Shown here: one piece after another, positions 54,758 through 62,324 of the stretch | How the letters are laid out: the number at the start of each line of letters is the position of its first letter | Numbering within the stretch: the stretch's first letter is position 1 | Source of the DNA: Rothia sp. (in: high G+C Gram-positive bacteria) | GTDB taxonomy: Bacteria; Actinomycetota; Actinomycetes; Actinomycetales; Micrococcaceae | Assembly (NCBI GenBank): GCA_030529845.1 | Contig: JAUMWB010000001.1 | Span: forward strand, 310,001 to 374,000 | Direction: 5' to 3' | DNA length: 64,000 bases | Position numbers and translations under genes: made by a program | Notes under the pieces: generated by a model | Told to the model about the DNA's origin: nothing | Database searches by the model: none | What the model saw: only the letters and a program-made list of their open reading frames with translations

Positions 54758-55341
54758 AACTCCTCGAAGACAGAATCCGCCGCGACGGCCGCATCCTGCC
54801 CGGAAACATCCTTAAAGTAGACCAGTTCGTCAACCACCAGGTCGATCCCGCCCTCATGATGGAGATGGGGCGAGACTTCGCCGAACACTTCAAGGACGCC
54901 GGTATCACCCGCGTCCTCACCCTCGAAGTCTCCGGTATCTCCATGGCCATGACCGCAGCCCTACACCTGGGAGTTCCCATGGTCTTCGCCAAGAAGATTT
55001 CTTCAAAAACCCTCTCCACCGACACCTACCACTCCAAGGTCTTCTCATACACCAAGCAAATCGAGTACGACATCCGGGTGGACAAGCGCTTTGTCACCCC
55101 CGATGATCGAATCCTGATCATCGATGACTTCCTCGCAAACGGCCAAGCCCTACACGGGCTAACCCACCTCTGCGAACAGGGTGGAGCCCAGGTTGCTGGA
55201 ATCGGCATCGCTATCGAAAAGGTCTTCCAAGGCGGCGGTAAGGAATTCCGCGAGCGCGGCTACGACGTCTACTCCCTAGCCATAATTGACCACTTCACCG
55301 ACGACGGGGTGGTCTTTAGCCACGAGGTAGATCAAGCCTAG
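54754..55341 (+). CDS. xpt: Xanthine phosphoribosyltransferase
   Basis: Purine-salvage enzyme that makes XMP from xanthine and PRPP. The 195-residue protein starts MKLLEDRIRRDGRILPGN, the classical Xpt start, and includes the NHQVDPALMMEMGRDFAEHF block near residue 27, VLTLEVSGISMAMTAALHLG near residue 54, and the PRPP-binding region RILIIDDFLANGQALHGL near residue 122. The ATG at 54754 overlaps the stop of the permease remnant. No purine riboswitch was seen upstream; the upstream part of the operon seems to have been lost. Confidence 0.93.
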   Translation: MKLLEDRIRRDGRILPGNILKVDQFVNHQVDPALMMEMGRDFAEHFKDAGITRVLTLEVSGISMAMTAALHLGVPMVFAKKISSKTLSTDTYHSKVFSYTKQIEYDIRVDKRFVTPDDRILIIDDFLANGQALHGLTHLCEQGGAQVAGIGIAIEKVFQGGGKEFRERGYDVYSLAIIDHFTDDGVVFSHEVDQA

Positions 55342-55366
55342 TAGGCAGGTAGCCAGGTTAAGAAAA

Positions 55367-55405
55367 GCTCCCCTGAACCATGTGACGGTACAGGGGAGCA
55401 TTTCT
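55367..55405. terminator. Terminator between xpt and the SURF1 gene
   Basis: GCTCCCCTG (55367-55375) pairs with CAGGGGAGC (55391-55399), with an inner ACC/GGT pair. TTTC follows. It serves both converging genes. Confidence 0.85.
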
Positions 55406-55423
55406 TTGCCAGAAGACAGAAGC

Positions 55424-56392
55424 CTAGCGGTAGAGGTGCTCATCGAGCAGAGCGTCCTCAACCTCCTCATCTGTAATCTTGCTACTGCGCTTAGGAGCCT
55501 TGGGACGCACAATCGACTTCATATGAGCGGGCATATCATCGACAAACTCCATGCGACGGCGCACCACCTCTTCATCCTCATCGCCGATGTAGGTGCCGTC
55601 TTCCGCGTAAAACTGGCTGAAATAAGCTTCAAGCTCAGCGGCAACCTGCGCATCCAACTCATCGTTGCGCACCTTCTGGCGGGCCGACCAGAAATAAGCA
55701 ATATAGAACATGGCGGCAAAACAGTACCACTGCACCGAATACGACAGGTTCGGCCCGTAATCCTCTTCGGGCTTATCCTTGGCAACCGGGGCGCTCGCCG
55801 GGGCCGGGTCTTCCGAAGCCAGAACGCCGTAATTGGCCGTATCAACCTCCAGCCCGGTCACCTCAGCCACCTCGGGCAGGTCAATACTGGTCAGCTGCCC
55901 GGCAACCGACGAGGCACCCGTATCAATCTCACCTTCCACCAGCCGAACCGTAATAGTCACCTGCCCAGTCGGGGGAGCAGACACCGGGGTAGCGGTCGAA
56001 CCGGCATCCCCAAAGGCAGCTTCCATCCAGCCGCGATTAACCACCACAATATTGCCCTGCTCGGTCTGGAAAGGTACCAGCACCTCAAAACCGTTCAACC
56101 CCTTATAGGGCCGGTTCCGCACCAGCAGTTGATCCTCACTCACATACCGCCCCGTCATCGTCACCGGCTGCCACCGCAACTCAGAATGGGCGGACGCAAA
56201 CAGGGTCGGGTCATCTGCAAAAGCCAGGGGGGCAGCCTCATAGTTCAACGAAATACGCTCATTCGAAAAATCAAGCGCCTCCTTACGGCCCATCTGCCAG
56301 CTCGCCAAATACAGGCACACCAGCGACGCCGCCACCGTCAGCACAAACAGGCCAACCCACTTACCCGAGAGCAGAAAACCGTACTTCTTCAC
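55424..56392 (-). CDS. SURF1 family cytochrome oxidase biogenesis protein
   Basis: Membrane protein with two membrane segments and a large extracytoplasmic part, involved in cytochrome c oxidase assembly (haem a insertion in better-known homologues). Near the N-terminus WVGLFVLTVAASLVCLYLAS is the first segment, followed by GRKEALDFSN and the SURF1 motif LRWQPVTMTGRYVSEDQLLV; the conserved VVNRGWMEAA follows. The second segment is SVQWYCFAAMFYIAYFW near residue 230. The acidic C-terminal tail (about 80 residues) is longer than in many homologues. The GTG at 56392 is the likely start. Position next to DUF3099 and fabG is common in actinobacteria. Confidence 0.88.
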   Translation of the reverse strand: MKKYGFLLSGKWVGLFVLTVAASLVCLYLASWQMGRKEALDFSNERISLNYEAAPLAFADDPTLFASAHSELRWQPVTMTGRYVSEDQLLVRNRPYKGLNGFEVLVPFQTEQGNIVVVNRGWMEAAFGDAGSTATPVSAPPTGQVTITVRLVEGEIDTGASSVAGQLTSIDLPEVAEVTGLEVDTANYGVLASEDPAPASAPVAKDKPEEDYGPNLSYSVQWYCFAAMFYIAYFWSARQKVRNDELDAQVAAELEAYFSQFYAEDGTYIGDEDEEVVRRRMEFVDDMPAHMKSIVRPKAPKRSSKITDEEVEDALLDEHLYR

Positions 56393-56403
56393 AACCAACC
56401 ACC

Positions 56404-56646
56404 CTATCCCAGCGGGACAGTCTGCTTCCAAAAACTACGCGCCACCAAAAAATCCTGAAGATACTGAACATGCTCCTCACAGGCAGCCCAACTCTTCAAA
56501 CGTTCCGGAGCATGCACCTTGGGGTTATTCCACAAAACCTCAAACCGGGCCTGCTCCTGGCAGCCCTTACGACTACACTTCACAAAATCAGGCCCCTGCT
56601 CACCCGCAGCAGCCTGACCCTGATTCAAGGACCCTAAAATATCCAC
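56404..56646 (-). CDS. Small conserved protein with a zinc-ribbon-like pattern
   Basis: An 80-residue protein common in actinobacteria between SURF1 and DUF3099 genes; it is sometimes labelled acetone carboxylase, without support. It has a CSRKGCQEQARFEVLW segment and a second pair ACEEHVQYL, so two Cys in a CxxxxC spacing and a later Cys and His could bind zinc. It is 3 bases from the DUF3099 stop and 11 bases from the SURF1 start, so all three are likely cotranscribed. Function unknown. Confidence 0.8.
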   Translation of the reverse strand: MDILGSLNQGQAAAGEQGPDFVKCSRKGCQEQARFEVLWNNPKVHAPERLKSWAACEEHVQYLQDFLVARSFWKQTVPLG

Positions 56647-56649
56647 TCG

Positions 56650-57165
56650 CTACTCCCTGCCATCCTCATCAAAAACCACTTCACCATCAATAATCACAGG
56701 CTCACCAGAACCATCCGCCCCGGAGTTAGCCGGGTGAGCGCTCGCCCCACCTGCCGGGGAATCGTGAGCACCGGCGTCCGCGCCCTCAGAACCCTGGCCC
56801 TGAGCAGCCTCAGCGCGTGCAGCCCGGTCAGCCTGCGCCGCCTCAATCGCGGCCTGCTGCTCCGGCGGCAGCATAGCAGAAAACCCACCGCCACCCTGCT
56901 GAGCCTCACCGTTAGCCACCACCACAGCCGTCCAGGGAATAATCGCAGCCGCAGCCAGGCACACCCACTGCCACGCCCCCTCCACCATCACCGCAGCGAT
57001 GATAAAGACAATGCGCAAAAACATCTTGAAAGCATAAACCTTAGCCCGAGAACTGACCCCCACAGACTGCCGCTCAGCAGCGTCCGTAATCTCAAAAACC
57101 TCAGGCTCCCCCGAAGAGTAACCGGCAGCCTGCAAATCCTCAGCAGTCCAATACTTCTGCGCCAC
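56650..57165 (-). CDS. DUF3099 family membrane protein
   Basis: A 171-residue protein with the DUF3099 core: EITDAAERQSVGVSSRAKVY near residue 25, then two adjacent hydrophobic segments (FLRIVFIIAAVMVEGAWQW and VCLAAAAIIPWTAVVVANG, about residues 49-87). The rest is a hydrophilic tail rich in Ala, Gly and acidic residues ending in VIIDGEVVFDEDGRE. Function unknown; it is regularly placed beside fabG and SURF1 in actinobacteria. Confidence 0.87.
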   Translation of the reverse strand: MAQKYWTAEDLQAAGYSSGEPEVFEITDAAERQSVGVSSRAKVYAFKMFLRIVFIIAAVMVEGAWQWVCLAAAAIIPWTAVVVANGEAQQGGGGFSAMLPPEQQAAIEAAQADRAARAEAAQGQGSEGADAGAHDSPAGGASAHPANSGADGSGEPVIIDGEVVFDEDGRE

Positions 57166-57348
57166 CGGAAAACCTCCTCACACAGGCACAAACTCACCCC
57201 ACCAGTCTACCCCCGACCACCAACCCAACCCCACACCCTAACCGAACCCAACAGGCCAAATAACACGCGCCTACTTGAACAAACCACCACTTTTTTCTCA
57301 AGAGCGTAAGATAGGGGCAGAACCAAAACCCCACAACAAGGTGAAACA

Positions 57349-58056
57349 ATGACCAACCCCACCGTACTCATCACCGGCGGCAACCGAGGCATCGGCTACG
57401 CCATCGCCACCGAATTCAAAAAAGCCGGCTACAACGTCGCCATCACCTACCGCTCCGGCGAACCCCCCGCAGAATTCTTCGCCGTCAAAGCAGACGTGAC
57501 CGACACAGCCTCCATCGACCAAGCCTTCACCGCCGTCGAAGCAGAATTTGGCCCCGTAGGCGTCGTCATCGCCAACGCCGGCATCACCAAAGACACCCTG
57601 CTCATGCGCATGAAAGAAGACGACTTCACCTCCGTCATCGACACCAACCTCACCGGCGCCTTCCGCGTCGCCCAACGCGCCACCAAGGGCCTACTCAAAA
57701 ACAAGGGTGGCCGCATCATCTTCATCTCCTCCGTCGTCGGCCTCTACGGCAACCCCGGCCAGGTCAACTACTCAGCCTCCAAAGCCGGACTCGTCGGCAT
57801 GGCCCGCTCCATCACCCGCGAACTTGGCGCCCGCAACATCACCGCCAACGTCATCGCCCCCGGCTTCATCAAAACCGACATGACCGACCAACTCTCCGAC
57901 GACCTCAAAAAGCAATACACCGACTCCATCCCCGCCCGCCGCTTCGCCGAACCCAAAGAAATCGCCGACGTAGCCCTCTTCCTCGCCTCAGACGCCGCAG
58001 GGTACATCTCAGGTGCCGTGATTCCAGTAGACGGCGGCCTGGGCATGGGCCACTAA
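57349..58056 (+). CDS. fabG: 3-oxoacyl-ACP reductase (FabG type)
   Basis: NADPH-dependent reductase of fatty-acid synthesis. The 235-residue SDR protein has the cofactor motif TGGNRGIGYAIA near residue 7, the NAG core in VIANAGITKDTLL near residue 82, the catalytic Ser segment IIFISSVVGLYGNPGQVNYS, the YSASKAG Tyr and Lys near residue 141, and the C-terminal AGYISGAVIPVDGGLGMG. AAGGTG precedes the ATG. Codons are unusually C-ending and AAA/GAA-rich compared with the genes around it. It is divergent from the DUF3099 gene, and another SDR gene follows on the same strand. Confidence 0.92.
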   Translation: MTNPTVLITGGNRGIGYAIATEFKKAGYNVAITYRSGEPPAEFFAVKADVTDTASIDQAFTAVEAEFGPVGVVIANAGITKDTLLMRMKEDDFTSVIDTNLTGAFRVAQRATKGLLKNKGGRIIFISSVVGLYGNPGQVNYSASKAGLVGMARSITRELGARNITANVIAPGFIKTDMTDQLSDDLKKQYTDSIPARRFAEPKEIADVALFLASDAAGYISGAVIPVDGGLGMGH

Positions 58057-58069
58057 CGAGGTAAACAAG

Positions 58070-58184
58070 AGCAGCCTGGCCGGTGTATGCCCGTCCGCGA
58101 CCCTCTCACTCCTCGCCCGGGGGCTCGTCGTGATTCACGCCAGCCCCGAGCCAGCGGACGGGGCACACACCTTCCCAGGCTGCT
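58070..58184 (+). other. Long structured intergenic element between fabG and the SDR gene
   Basis: Outer arms AGCAGCCTGG (58070-58079) and CCAGGCTGCT (58175-58184) are perfectly complementary. Inside, GTGTATGCCCGTCCGC (58083-58098) pairs imperfectly with GCGGACGGGGCACACAC (58154-58170), and an inner GGCTCG/CGAGCC stem lies in the middle. It is followed by no T-run. This could be an RNA leader or a small RNA. Confidence 0.7.
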
Positions 58185-58261
58185 GTGTACGCCAGGGCGG
58201 GGAGCTACCGCTCTCTACCCCCTCGCAGTAATCATTTGTACAACACTTATAAGGACTAAGA

Positions 58262-59002
58262 ATGTCACTTCAGAACAAGACCATCATCATTACCGGCTCC
58301 TCCCGAGGCGTGGGCGCAGATACCGCTCAGATCCTGGCCGCCCAAGGCGCCAACATCATCGTCAACTACCGCTCCAAGGCCCCCCGTGCCACCAAGGTCG
58401 TTGCCGCTATTGAAGAGGCCGGCGGCAAGGCTGTAGCCGTTCAGGGCGACGTCACCAAGGCCGAGTACGCCGCAGCCCTGGTAGAGGCTGCCATCGAGAA
58501 CTACGGCTCCCTGGACTACCTCATTCTCAACGCCTCAGGCGGCATGGAAGCCGGTATGCCCGACGACTACGCCATGGTGCTCAACCGCGACTCCCAGCTT
58601 CGCCTGGCCCGCTTAGCCGCAGAGAAGATGAACCCTGGTGGTCGCATCGTCTTTGTGACCAGCCACCAGGCCCACTTCATCCGCGATGTAGAGACCATGC
58701 CAGAGTACAAGCCGGTAGCTGAGTCCAAGCGCGCTGGCGAGGACGCCCTGCTAGAAGAGATTCCTGCCCTGACCGAAAAGGGTATCTCCCTGGTGGTTGT
58801 CTCTGCTGACATGATTGAGGGTACCGTTACCGCAGCCCTGCTCAACCGCCTGCACCCTGGCGCCATTGAGGCCCGCCGCGAAGAAGCCGGCAAGCTCTAC
58901 ACCGTCAACGAGTTCGCCCAGGAAGTCTCCAGGATGGTGACTGCCGATGTCGAGACCGGTCACATCGAGCTGGTCGGAGGAGCTGGCGGCTTCATCAAGT
59001 AG
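58262..59002 (+). CDS. SDR family oxidoreductase with Tyr-X6-Lys spacing
   Basis: A 246-residue SDR protein. The cofactor-binding start is ITGSSRGVGADTAQILAAQ; the core motif is LILNASGGMEAGM in place of NNAG; Ser134 lies in FVTSHQAHFIRD. The catalytic pair is Tyr149 and Lys156 in EYKPVAESKRAGE, so Tyr-X6-Lys rather than Tyr-X3-Lys. This spacing is typical of enoyl-ACP reductases (FabI/InhA). The gene sits directly after fabG, as inhA does after fabG1 in mycobacteria, but overall sequence resembles a conserved actinobacterial SDR group rather than InhA. The substrate is unknown. AAGGA precedes the ATG. Confidence 0.85.
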   Translation: MSLQNKTIIITGSSRGVGADTAQILAAQGANIIVNYRSKAPRATKVVAAIEEAGGKAVAVQGDVTKAEYAAALVEAAIENYGSLDYLILNASGGMEAGMPDDYAMVLNRDSQLRLARLAAEKMNPGGRIVFVTSHQAHFIRDVETMPEYKPVAESKRAGEDALLEEIPALTEKGISLVVVSADMIEGTVTAALLNRLHPGAIEARREEAGKLYTVNEFAQEVSRMVTADVETGHIELVGGAGGFIK

Positions 59003-59015
59003 TTTCCTGTCGAAC

Positions 59016-59071
59016 TTTGTACCGCTTCCTGCCCGTTTTTAAGGTCAAAAGCGGGCAGGGCATGGTACAAA
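59016..59071 (+). terminator. Terminator-like hairpin after the SDR gene
   Basis: Outer TTTGTACC (59016-59023) pairs with GGTACAAA (59064-59071), and inner CCTGCCCG (59028-59035) pairs with CGGGCAGG (59052-59059). No T-run follows directly; a second terminator lies 20 bases on. Confidence 0.7.
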
Positions 59072-59090
59072 CCCGCTGATTTCAGTACGT

Positions 59091-59126
59091 AAAAGGACGC
59101 TGGTGGCCACCTACCAGCGTCCTTTT
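59091..59126. terminator. Bidirectional terminator with inverted GGACGC cores, SDR gene / serB
   Basis: A perfect 14-bp stem, AAAAGGACGCTGGT (59091-59104) and ACCAGCGTCCTTTT (59113-59126), with T-runs on both strands. It serves the converging SDR and serB genes. Confidence 0.92.
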
Positions 59127-59158
59127 CCTTGCCCTACGGGGCAGAACGAAGCGAGAGT

Positions 59159-60094
59159 TTAGAGCCCCGCGAAATGACGCACCGCGTCCAGGCGCAGGGT
59201 GTTAATCTGGGCGTCGGCGACCTCAAGCAGGGCGGTCTTAGCGTTGAAGGCAACACCCAGCTCAGCCTCAAGAATCATGAGCACATCGTTAGCTCCGTCG
59301 CCCACAGCAATGGTCTGGGAGGACTTGATATCGAACTCCTTAGCCCACTCCTTCAACGACTCCTTCTTGACCTCACCGGTAATGACTTCGCCACTCACCT
59401 TGCCGGTCAGCTTGCCCTCGATGATGTCAAGGACGTTGGCGCGCGCCTTGGAAAGGTTCAGGTAGCCTGCCAGCGGGGAGAGTACCTGCACGAAACCACC
59501 GGATACAACGCACACCTCGTGGCCAGCCGCTAGGAAAACCTCAACCAGCTTGGTGGCACCGGGGGAGTAGAGCACCTGAGAAGCTACCTCGTCGATGACT
59601 GACTCATCGAGACCAGCAAGGGTAGCTACCCGCTCACGCAGGGAGGCCTCAAAGTCTAGCTCTCCCCGCATAGCGCGTTCGGTGACCTCAGCAACCTCAG
59701 CGCCGCGTCCTGCCGCAGCTGCCAGCTCGTCAATAACCTCCTGGCGAATGAGGGTGGAATCAACATCCATGATGAGCAACTTCTTCTCATCATTGGCTAG
59801 CTCAGCGGGCACCACATTTAGGTCAAAACCCAGCGAGCGCGGCCCATCGAGTAACCCTAGGGCGCCGCGGGCGTCCTCTACTCCGCCACGCTCCCACTGC
59901 GCAGAAGCCAGATAAACCGAATAGGCTGGCCCCTCAGCTTCCCGTTCTACGCGAGAGGCTGGGACCTCCATCAGAAGACCGGATTCAAGCTCCAGGCCCT
60001 CAACCGCCTGTAGTGCAGCGACCAGCTGCTCCTCGGTAGCAATCAGTGGGGCATCAGCGCGAGAAATAGCAACAATATTCACAGAAGTACTCAT
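59159..60094 (-). CDS. serB: Phosphoserine phosphatase
   Basis: HAD-family phosphatase, last step of serine synthesis. The 311-residue protein has an ACT-like N-terminal domain (about residues 1-95), then HAD motif I LIMDVDSTLIRQE (Asp110 nucleophile, Asp112), motif II CVVSGGFVQVL, motif III with Lys in KEFDIKSSQTIAVGDGANDV, which includes motif IV GDGAND. The ATG at 60094 (MSTSVNIV) is preferred because a GATAAT lies exactly 7 bases upstream, consistent with a leaderless mRNA. The ABC ATPase gene is divergent, 30 bases away. Confidence 0.95.
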   Translation of the reverse strand: MSTSVNIVAISRADAPLIATEEQLVAALQAVEGLELESGLLMEVPASRVEREAEGPAYSVYLASAQWERGGVEDARGALGLLDGPRSLGFDLNVVPAELANDEKKLLIMDVDSTLIRQEVIDELAAAAGRGAEVAEVTERAMRGELDFEASLRERVATLAGLDESVIDEVASQVLYSPGATKLVEVFLAAGHEVCVVSGGFVQVLSPLAGYLNLSKARANVLDIIEGKLTGKVSGEVITGEVKKESLKEWAKEFDIKSSQTIAVGDGANDVLMILEAELGVAFNAKTALLEVADAQINTLRLDAVRHFAGL

Positions 60095-60101
60095 AGGCAC
60101 C

Positions 60102-60107
60102 ATTATC
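60102..60107 (-). promoter_or_regulatory. -10 box of a likely leaderless serB promoter
   Basis: GATAAT on the minus strand, 7 bases before the serB ATG. The region between the two divergent starts (60094 and 60125) is only 30 bases, so both promoters must overlap here; TAAAGT on the plus strand, 8 bases before 60125, is a weaker candidate for the other gene. Confidence 0.5.
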
Positions 60108-60124
60108 TACTAAAGTTGTGAACC

Positions 60125-60910
60125 ATGGCATCAGTTCTTGAACTTAATAAGGTTACTGTCTCACGAAGCGGTAAGAACCTCATCCACAACATCACCTGGT
60201 CTGTCGAAGAAGGCGAACGCTGGGTCGTCCTTGGCCCCAATGGTGCGGGCAAAACCACCCTGCTCTCCATTGCCGCCGCCCGGCTGCACCCTACCCGCGG
60301 TGAAGTTGATATTCTCGATGAAATTCTCGGCGCTGTTGACGTCTTTGAACTGCGCCCCCGCATCGGCCTTTCCTCAGCCCCCATGGCCGCCCAAATCCCC
60401 GGCAACGAAACCGTGCTCGATGTTGTCATCACCGCAGCCTACGGGGTAGCGGGCCGCTGGAATGAAGAATACGACTCCTTCGACGATAACCAGGGTAAGG
60501 CCCTGCTGGAGGACTGGGGGGTAGCCCACCTGGCTGACCGCCCCTTCGGTACCCTCTCGGAAGGTGAGAAGAAGCGCGTGCTCATTGCTCGGGCCCTGAT
60601 GACCGACCCTGAAATGCTGATTCTCGATGAACCCGGTGCCGGTATGGATATTGCCGGGCGTGAAGATCTGGTCAAGCGTCTGACCCACCTGGCCCTAGAC
60701 CCCTACGCCCCTGCCACTATTCTGGTCACCCACCACCTGGAAGAGATTCCCGCGGGCTTCACCCACGCCCTGCTGCTGCGCGAGGGTGAAATTGTAGCTG
60801 CTGGCCCCATCGAAGAAACTCTCACCCAGGCCAATGTTTCTGCCACCTACGGTCTAGACCTGGACCTCACCATTCACGATTCTGGCCGCTACTCAGCCTT
60901 CGCCCGCTAG
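60125..60910 (+). CDS. ABC transporter ATP-binding protein without adjacent permease
   Basis: A 261-residue ATPase with Walker A VLGPNGAGKTTLLSI near residue 36, signature TLSEGEKKRVLIARALMT (LSEGE in place of LSGGE), Walker B MLILDEPGAGMDIAG and the switch His in ILVTHHLEEIPAGFTHALLL. No permease or binding-protein gene is next to it, so its partner is elsewhere or it acts alone. It resembles ATPases of the YlmA type, annotated as iron- or drug-related. It is followed by an RNA methyltransferase after 10 bases. Confidence 0.88.
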   Translation: MASVLELNKVTVSRSGKNLIHNITWSVEEGERWVVLGPNGAGKTTLLSIAAARLHPTRGEVDILDEILGAVDVFELRPRIGLSSAPMAAQIPGNETVLDVVITAAYGVAGRWNEEYDSFDDNQGKALLEDWGVAHLADRPFGTLSEGEKKRVLIARALMTDPEMLILDEPGAGMDIAGREDLVKRLTHLALDPYAPATILVTHHLEEIPAGFTHALLLREGEIVAAGPIEETLTQANVSATYGLDLDLTIHDSGRYSAFAR

Positions 60911-60920
60911 AGAACCGAGA

Positions 60921-61799
60921 ATGAAGCCCAAACAGCTCACCCCTGAGCAGCTGGCAGAACGCTCTGCCCGCGTTGCTGCCCTGCCTAACGTACGTCCGCT
61001 TAGCACAGCCCCGGACGACGCCACCCGCTTCTACACCCACCTGACCGACGTCAAACTGCGCTCCGCCAAAGAACCCGAATGGGGTATCTACATTGCTGAA
61101 TCCTCTAAGGTAATCCGCCGGGCGCTGGCCGCTGGGCACCGGCCGGTGTCCTTTCTCATGAGTGAGAAGTGGGCGGACGACCTGCTCGACGTGCTCCAGG
61201 AGCACCCCGAGGTACCAGCCTATGTCGGTAGCGAGGACGAGCTGGAGCAGGTCACCGGCTTTGCCCTGCACCGCGGGGCCCTGGCAGCTATGGCCAGGCC
61301 TGAACCCCTTCCGCTGGAGAACCTGTTGTCGGGGGTAAGGCGCATCGCTATCCTTGAGGATATTGTGGACCACACCAACGTGGGTGCCATTTTTCGCTCG
61401 GCAGCTGCCCTAGACATTGATCTGGTGCTGGTCACCCCGCGCTGCGCAGACCCCCTCTACCGGCGCTCCATTCGCGTCTCCATGGGCACCGTCTTCCAAG
61501 TCCCCTGGGCCCGCCTTGACTCTTGGCCCGGTGCGCTTGATACCCTGCACGCAGCAGGCTTCACCACCGCAGCACTTGCCCTGGAAGAAGACTCCCTGAG
61601 CCTAACTGAGCTAGCAGACCGTAAGGACGAGAAACTGGCCCTGATCCTGGGCACAGAAGGGCACGGCTTAGCAAAGAGTACCTTAGCAGCCACCCGGTAC
61701 ACCGTCATGATCCCCATGAGCCACGGGGTCGATTCTTTGAATGTAGCGGCCGCCTCAGCCGTAGCCTTCTGGGAAACCCGCCCAAAGATGGTAGAGTAG
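60921..61799 (+). CDS. SpoU/TrmH family RNA methyltransferase
   Basis: SAM-dependent 2'-O-methyltransferase with a SPOUT knot. The 292-residue protein has an N-terminal substrate-binding domain (about residues 1-110), then motif 1 ILEDIVDHTNVGAIFRSAAA near residue 139, motif 2 LALILGTEGHGLAKSTLAA near residue 236 and motif 3 IPMSHGVDSLNVAAASAVAF near residue 264. These place it in the TrmH/RlmB group, but the target nucleotide cannot be named from sequence. The start ATG follows AGAGAACCGAGA, a weak ribosome-binding site; translation may depend on coupling with the upstream ABC gene. Confidence 0.92.
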   Translation: MKPKQLTPEQLAERSARVAALPNVRPLSTAPDDATRFYTHLTDVKLRSAKEPEWGIYIAESSKVIRRALAAGHRPVSFLMSEKWADDLLDVLQEHPEVPAYVGSEDELEQVTGFALHRGALAAMARPEPLPLENLLSGVRRIAILEDIVDHTNVGAIFRSAAALDIDLVLVTPRCADPLYRRSIRVSMGTVFQVPWARLDSWPGALDTLHAAGFTTAALALEEDSLSLTELADRKDEKLALILGTEGHGLAKSTLAATRYTVMIPMSHGVDSLNVAAASAVAFWETRPKMVE

Positions 61800-61896
61800 T
61801 TCCTCGGTTGTAAACCGCAACCACCGGTAGGCACCCGCCCCGGTAGCAACAAGATATGCACTGGCAAAATCCAGGGCACGAAGAAGGTAAAACATC

Positions 61897-62154
61897 ATGC
61901 AGGCTGGCATCCACCCTGAATACAACTACGTTCTCTTCCGCGACCTCGCATCAGGCGAGACCTTCCTGACCAAGTCAACCATGACTTCTCAGAAGACCGA
62001 AAAGTGGGAAGACGGAAACGAGTACCCCCTCGTCGAAGTTGAAATCTCATCAGCTTCACACCCCTTCTACACCGGCAAGCAGCGCATCATGGACGCCGCA
62101 GGTCGTGTTGAGCGCTTCAACGCTCGCTTCGCAAACTTCGGCAAGAAGGCCTAA
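61897..62154 (+). CDS. rpmE2: 50S ribosomal protein L31 type B
   Basis: An 85-residue ribosomal protein starting [16 protein letters not shown] and containing [19 protein letters not shown] and the [16 protein letters not shown] ending, all typical of the type B form. It has no Cys residues, so it is the zinc-independent paralogue that replaces the zinc-binding type A under zinc limitation in many bacteria. No zinc-regulator (Zur) box could be identified in its 97-base leader. A terminator follows. Confidence 0.95.
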   Translation: MQAGIHPEYNYVLFRDLASGETFLTKSTMTSQKTEKWEDGNEYPLVEVEISSASHPFYTGKQRIMDAAGRVERFNARFANFGKKA

Positions 62155-62185
62155 GTTTACAGCCAGCTATTACAGGCTTAATATC

Positions 62186-62228
62186 ACACCCCGTGACCGT
62201 GATTTACCACGCGTTACGGGGTGTTTTT
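62186..62228 (+). terminator. Terminator after rpmE2
   Basis: ACACCCCGT (62186-62194) pairs with ACGGGGTGT (62216-62224) and a T-run ends at 62228. The loop is about 21 bases. Confidence 0.9.
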
Positions 62229-62324
62229 GTAGGTTCACTGCGTAGAATTGGGTTCGATTCACTCCGCGTATTGTTCCCCCTGGGAGAGCGGTACGCCCCT
62301 TTTGAGACAAGTTAGGGAGGTACC

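Noticed and set aside
55382-56458. Long plus-strand open frame (358 codons) opposite the SURF1 gene
   Set aside because: Antisense shadow, rich in His, Arg and Gln; SURF1 motifs on the minus strand are convincing.
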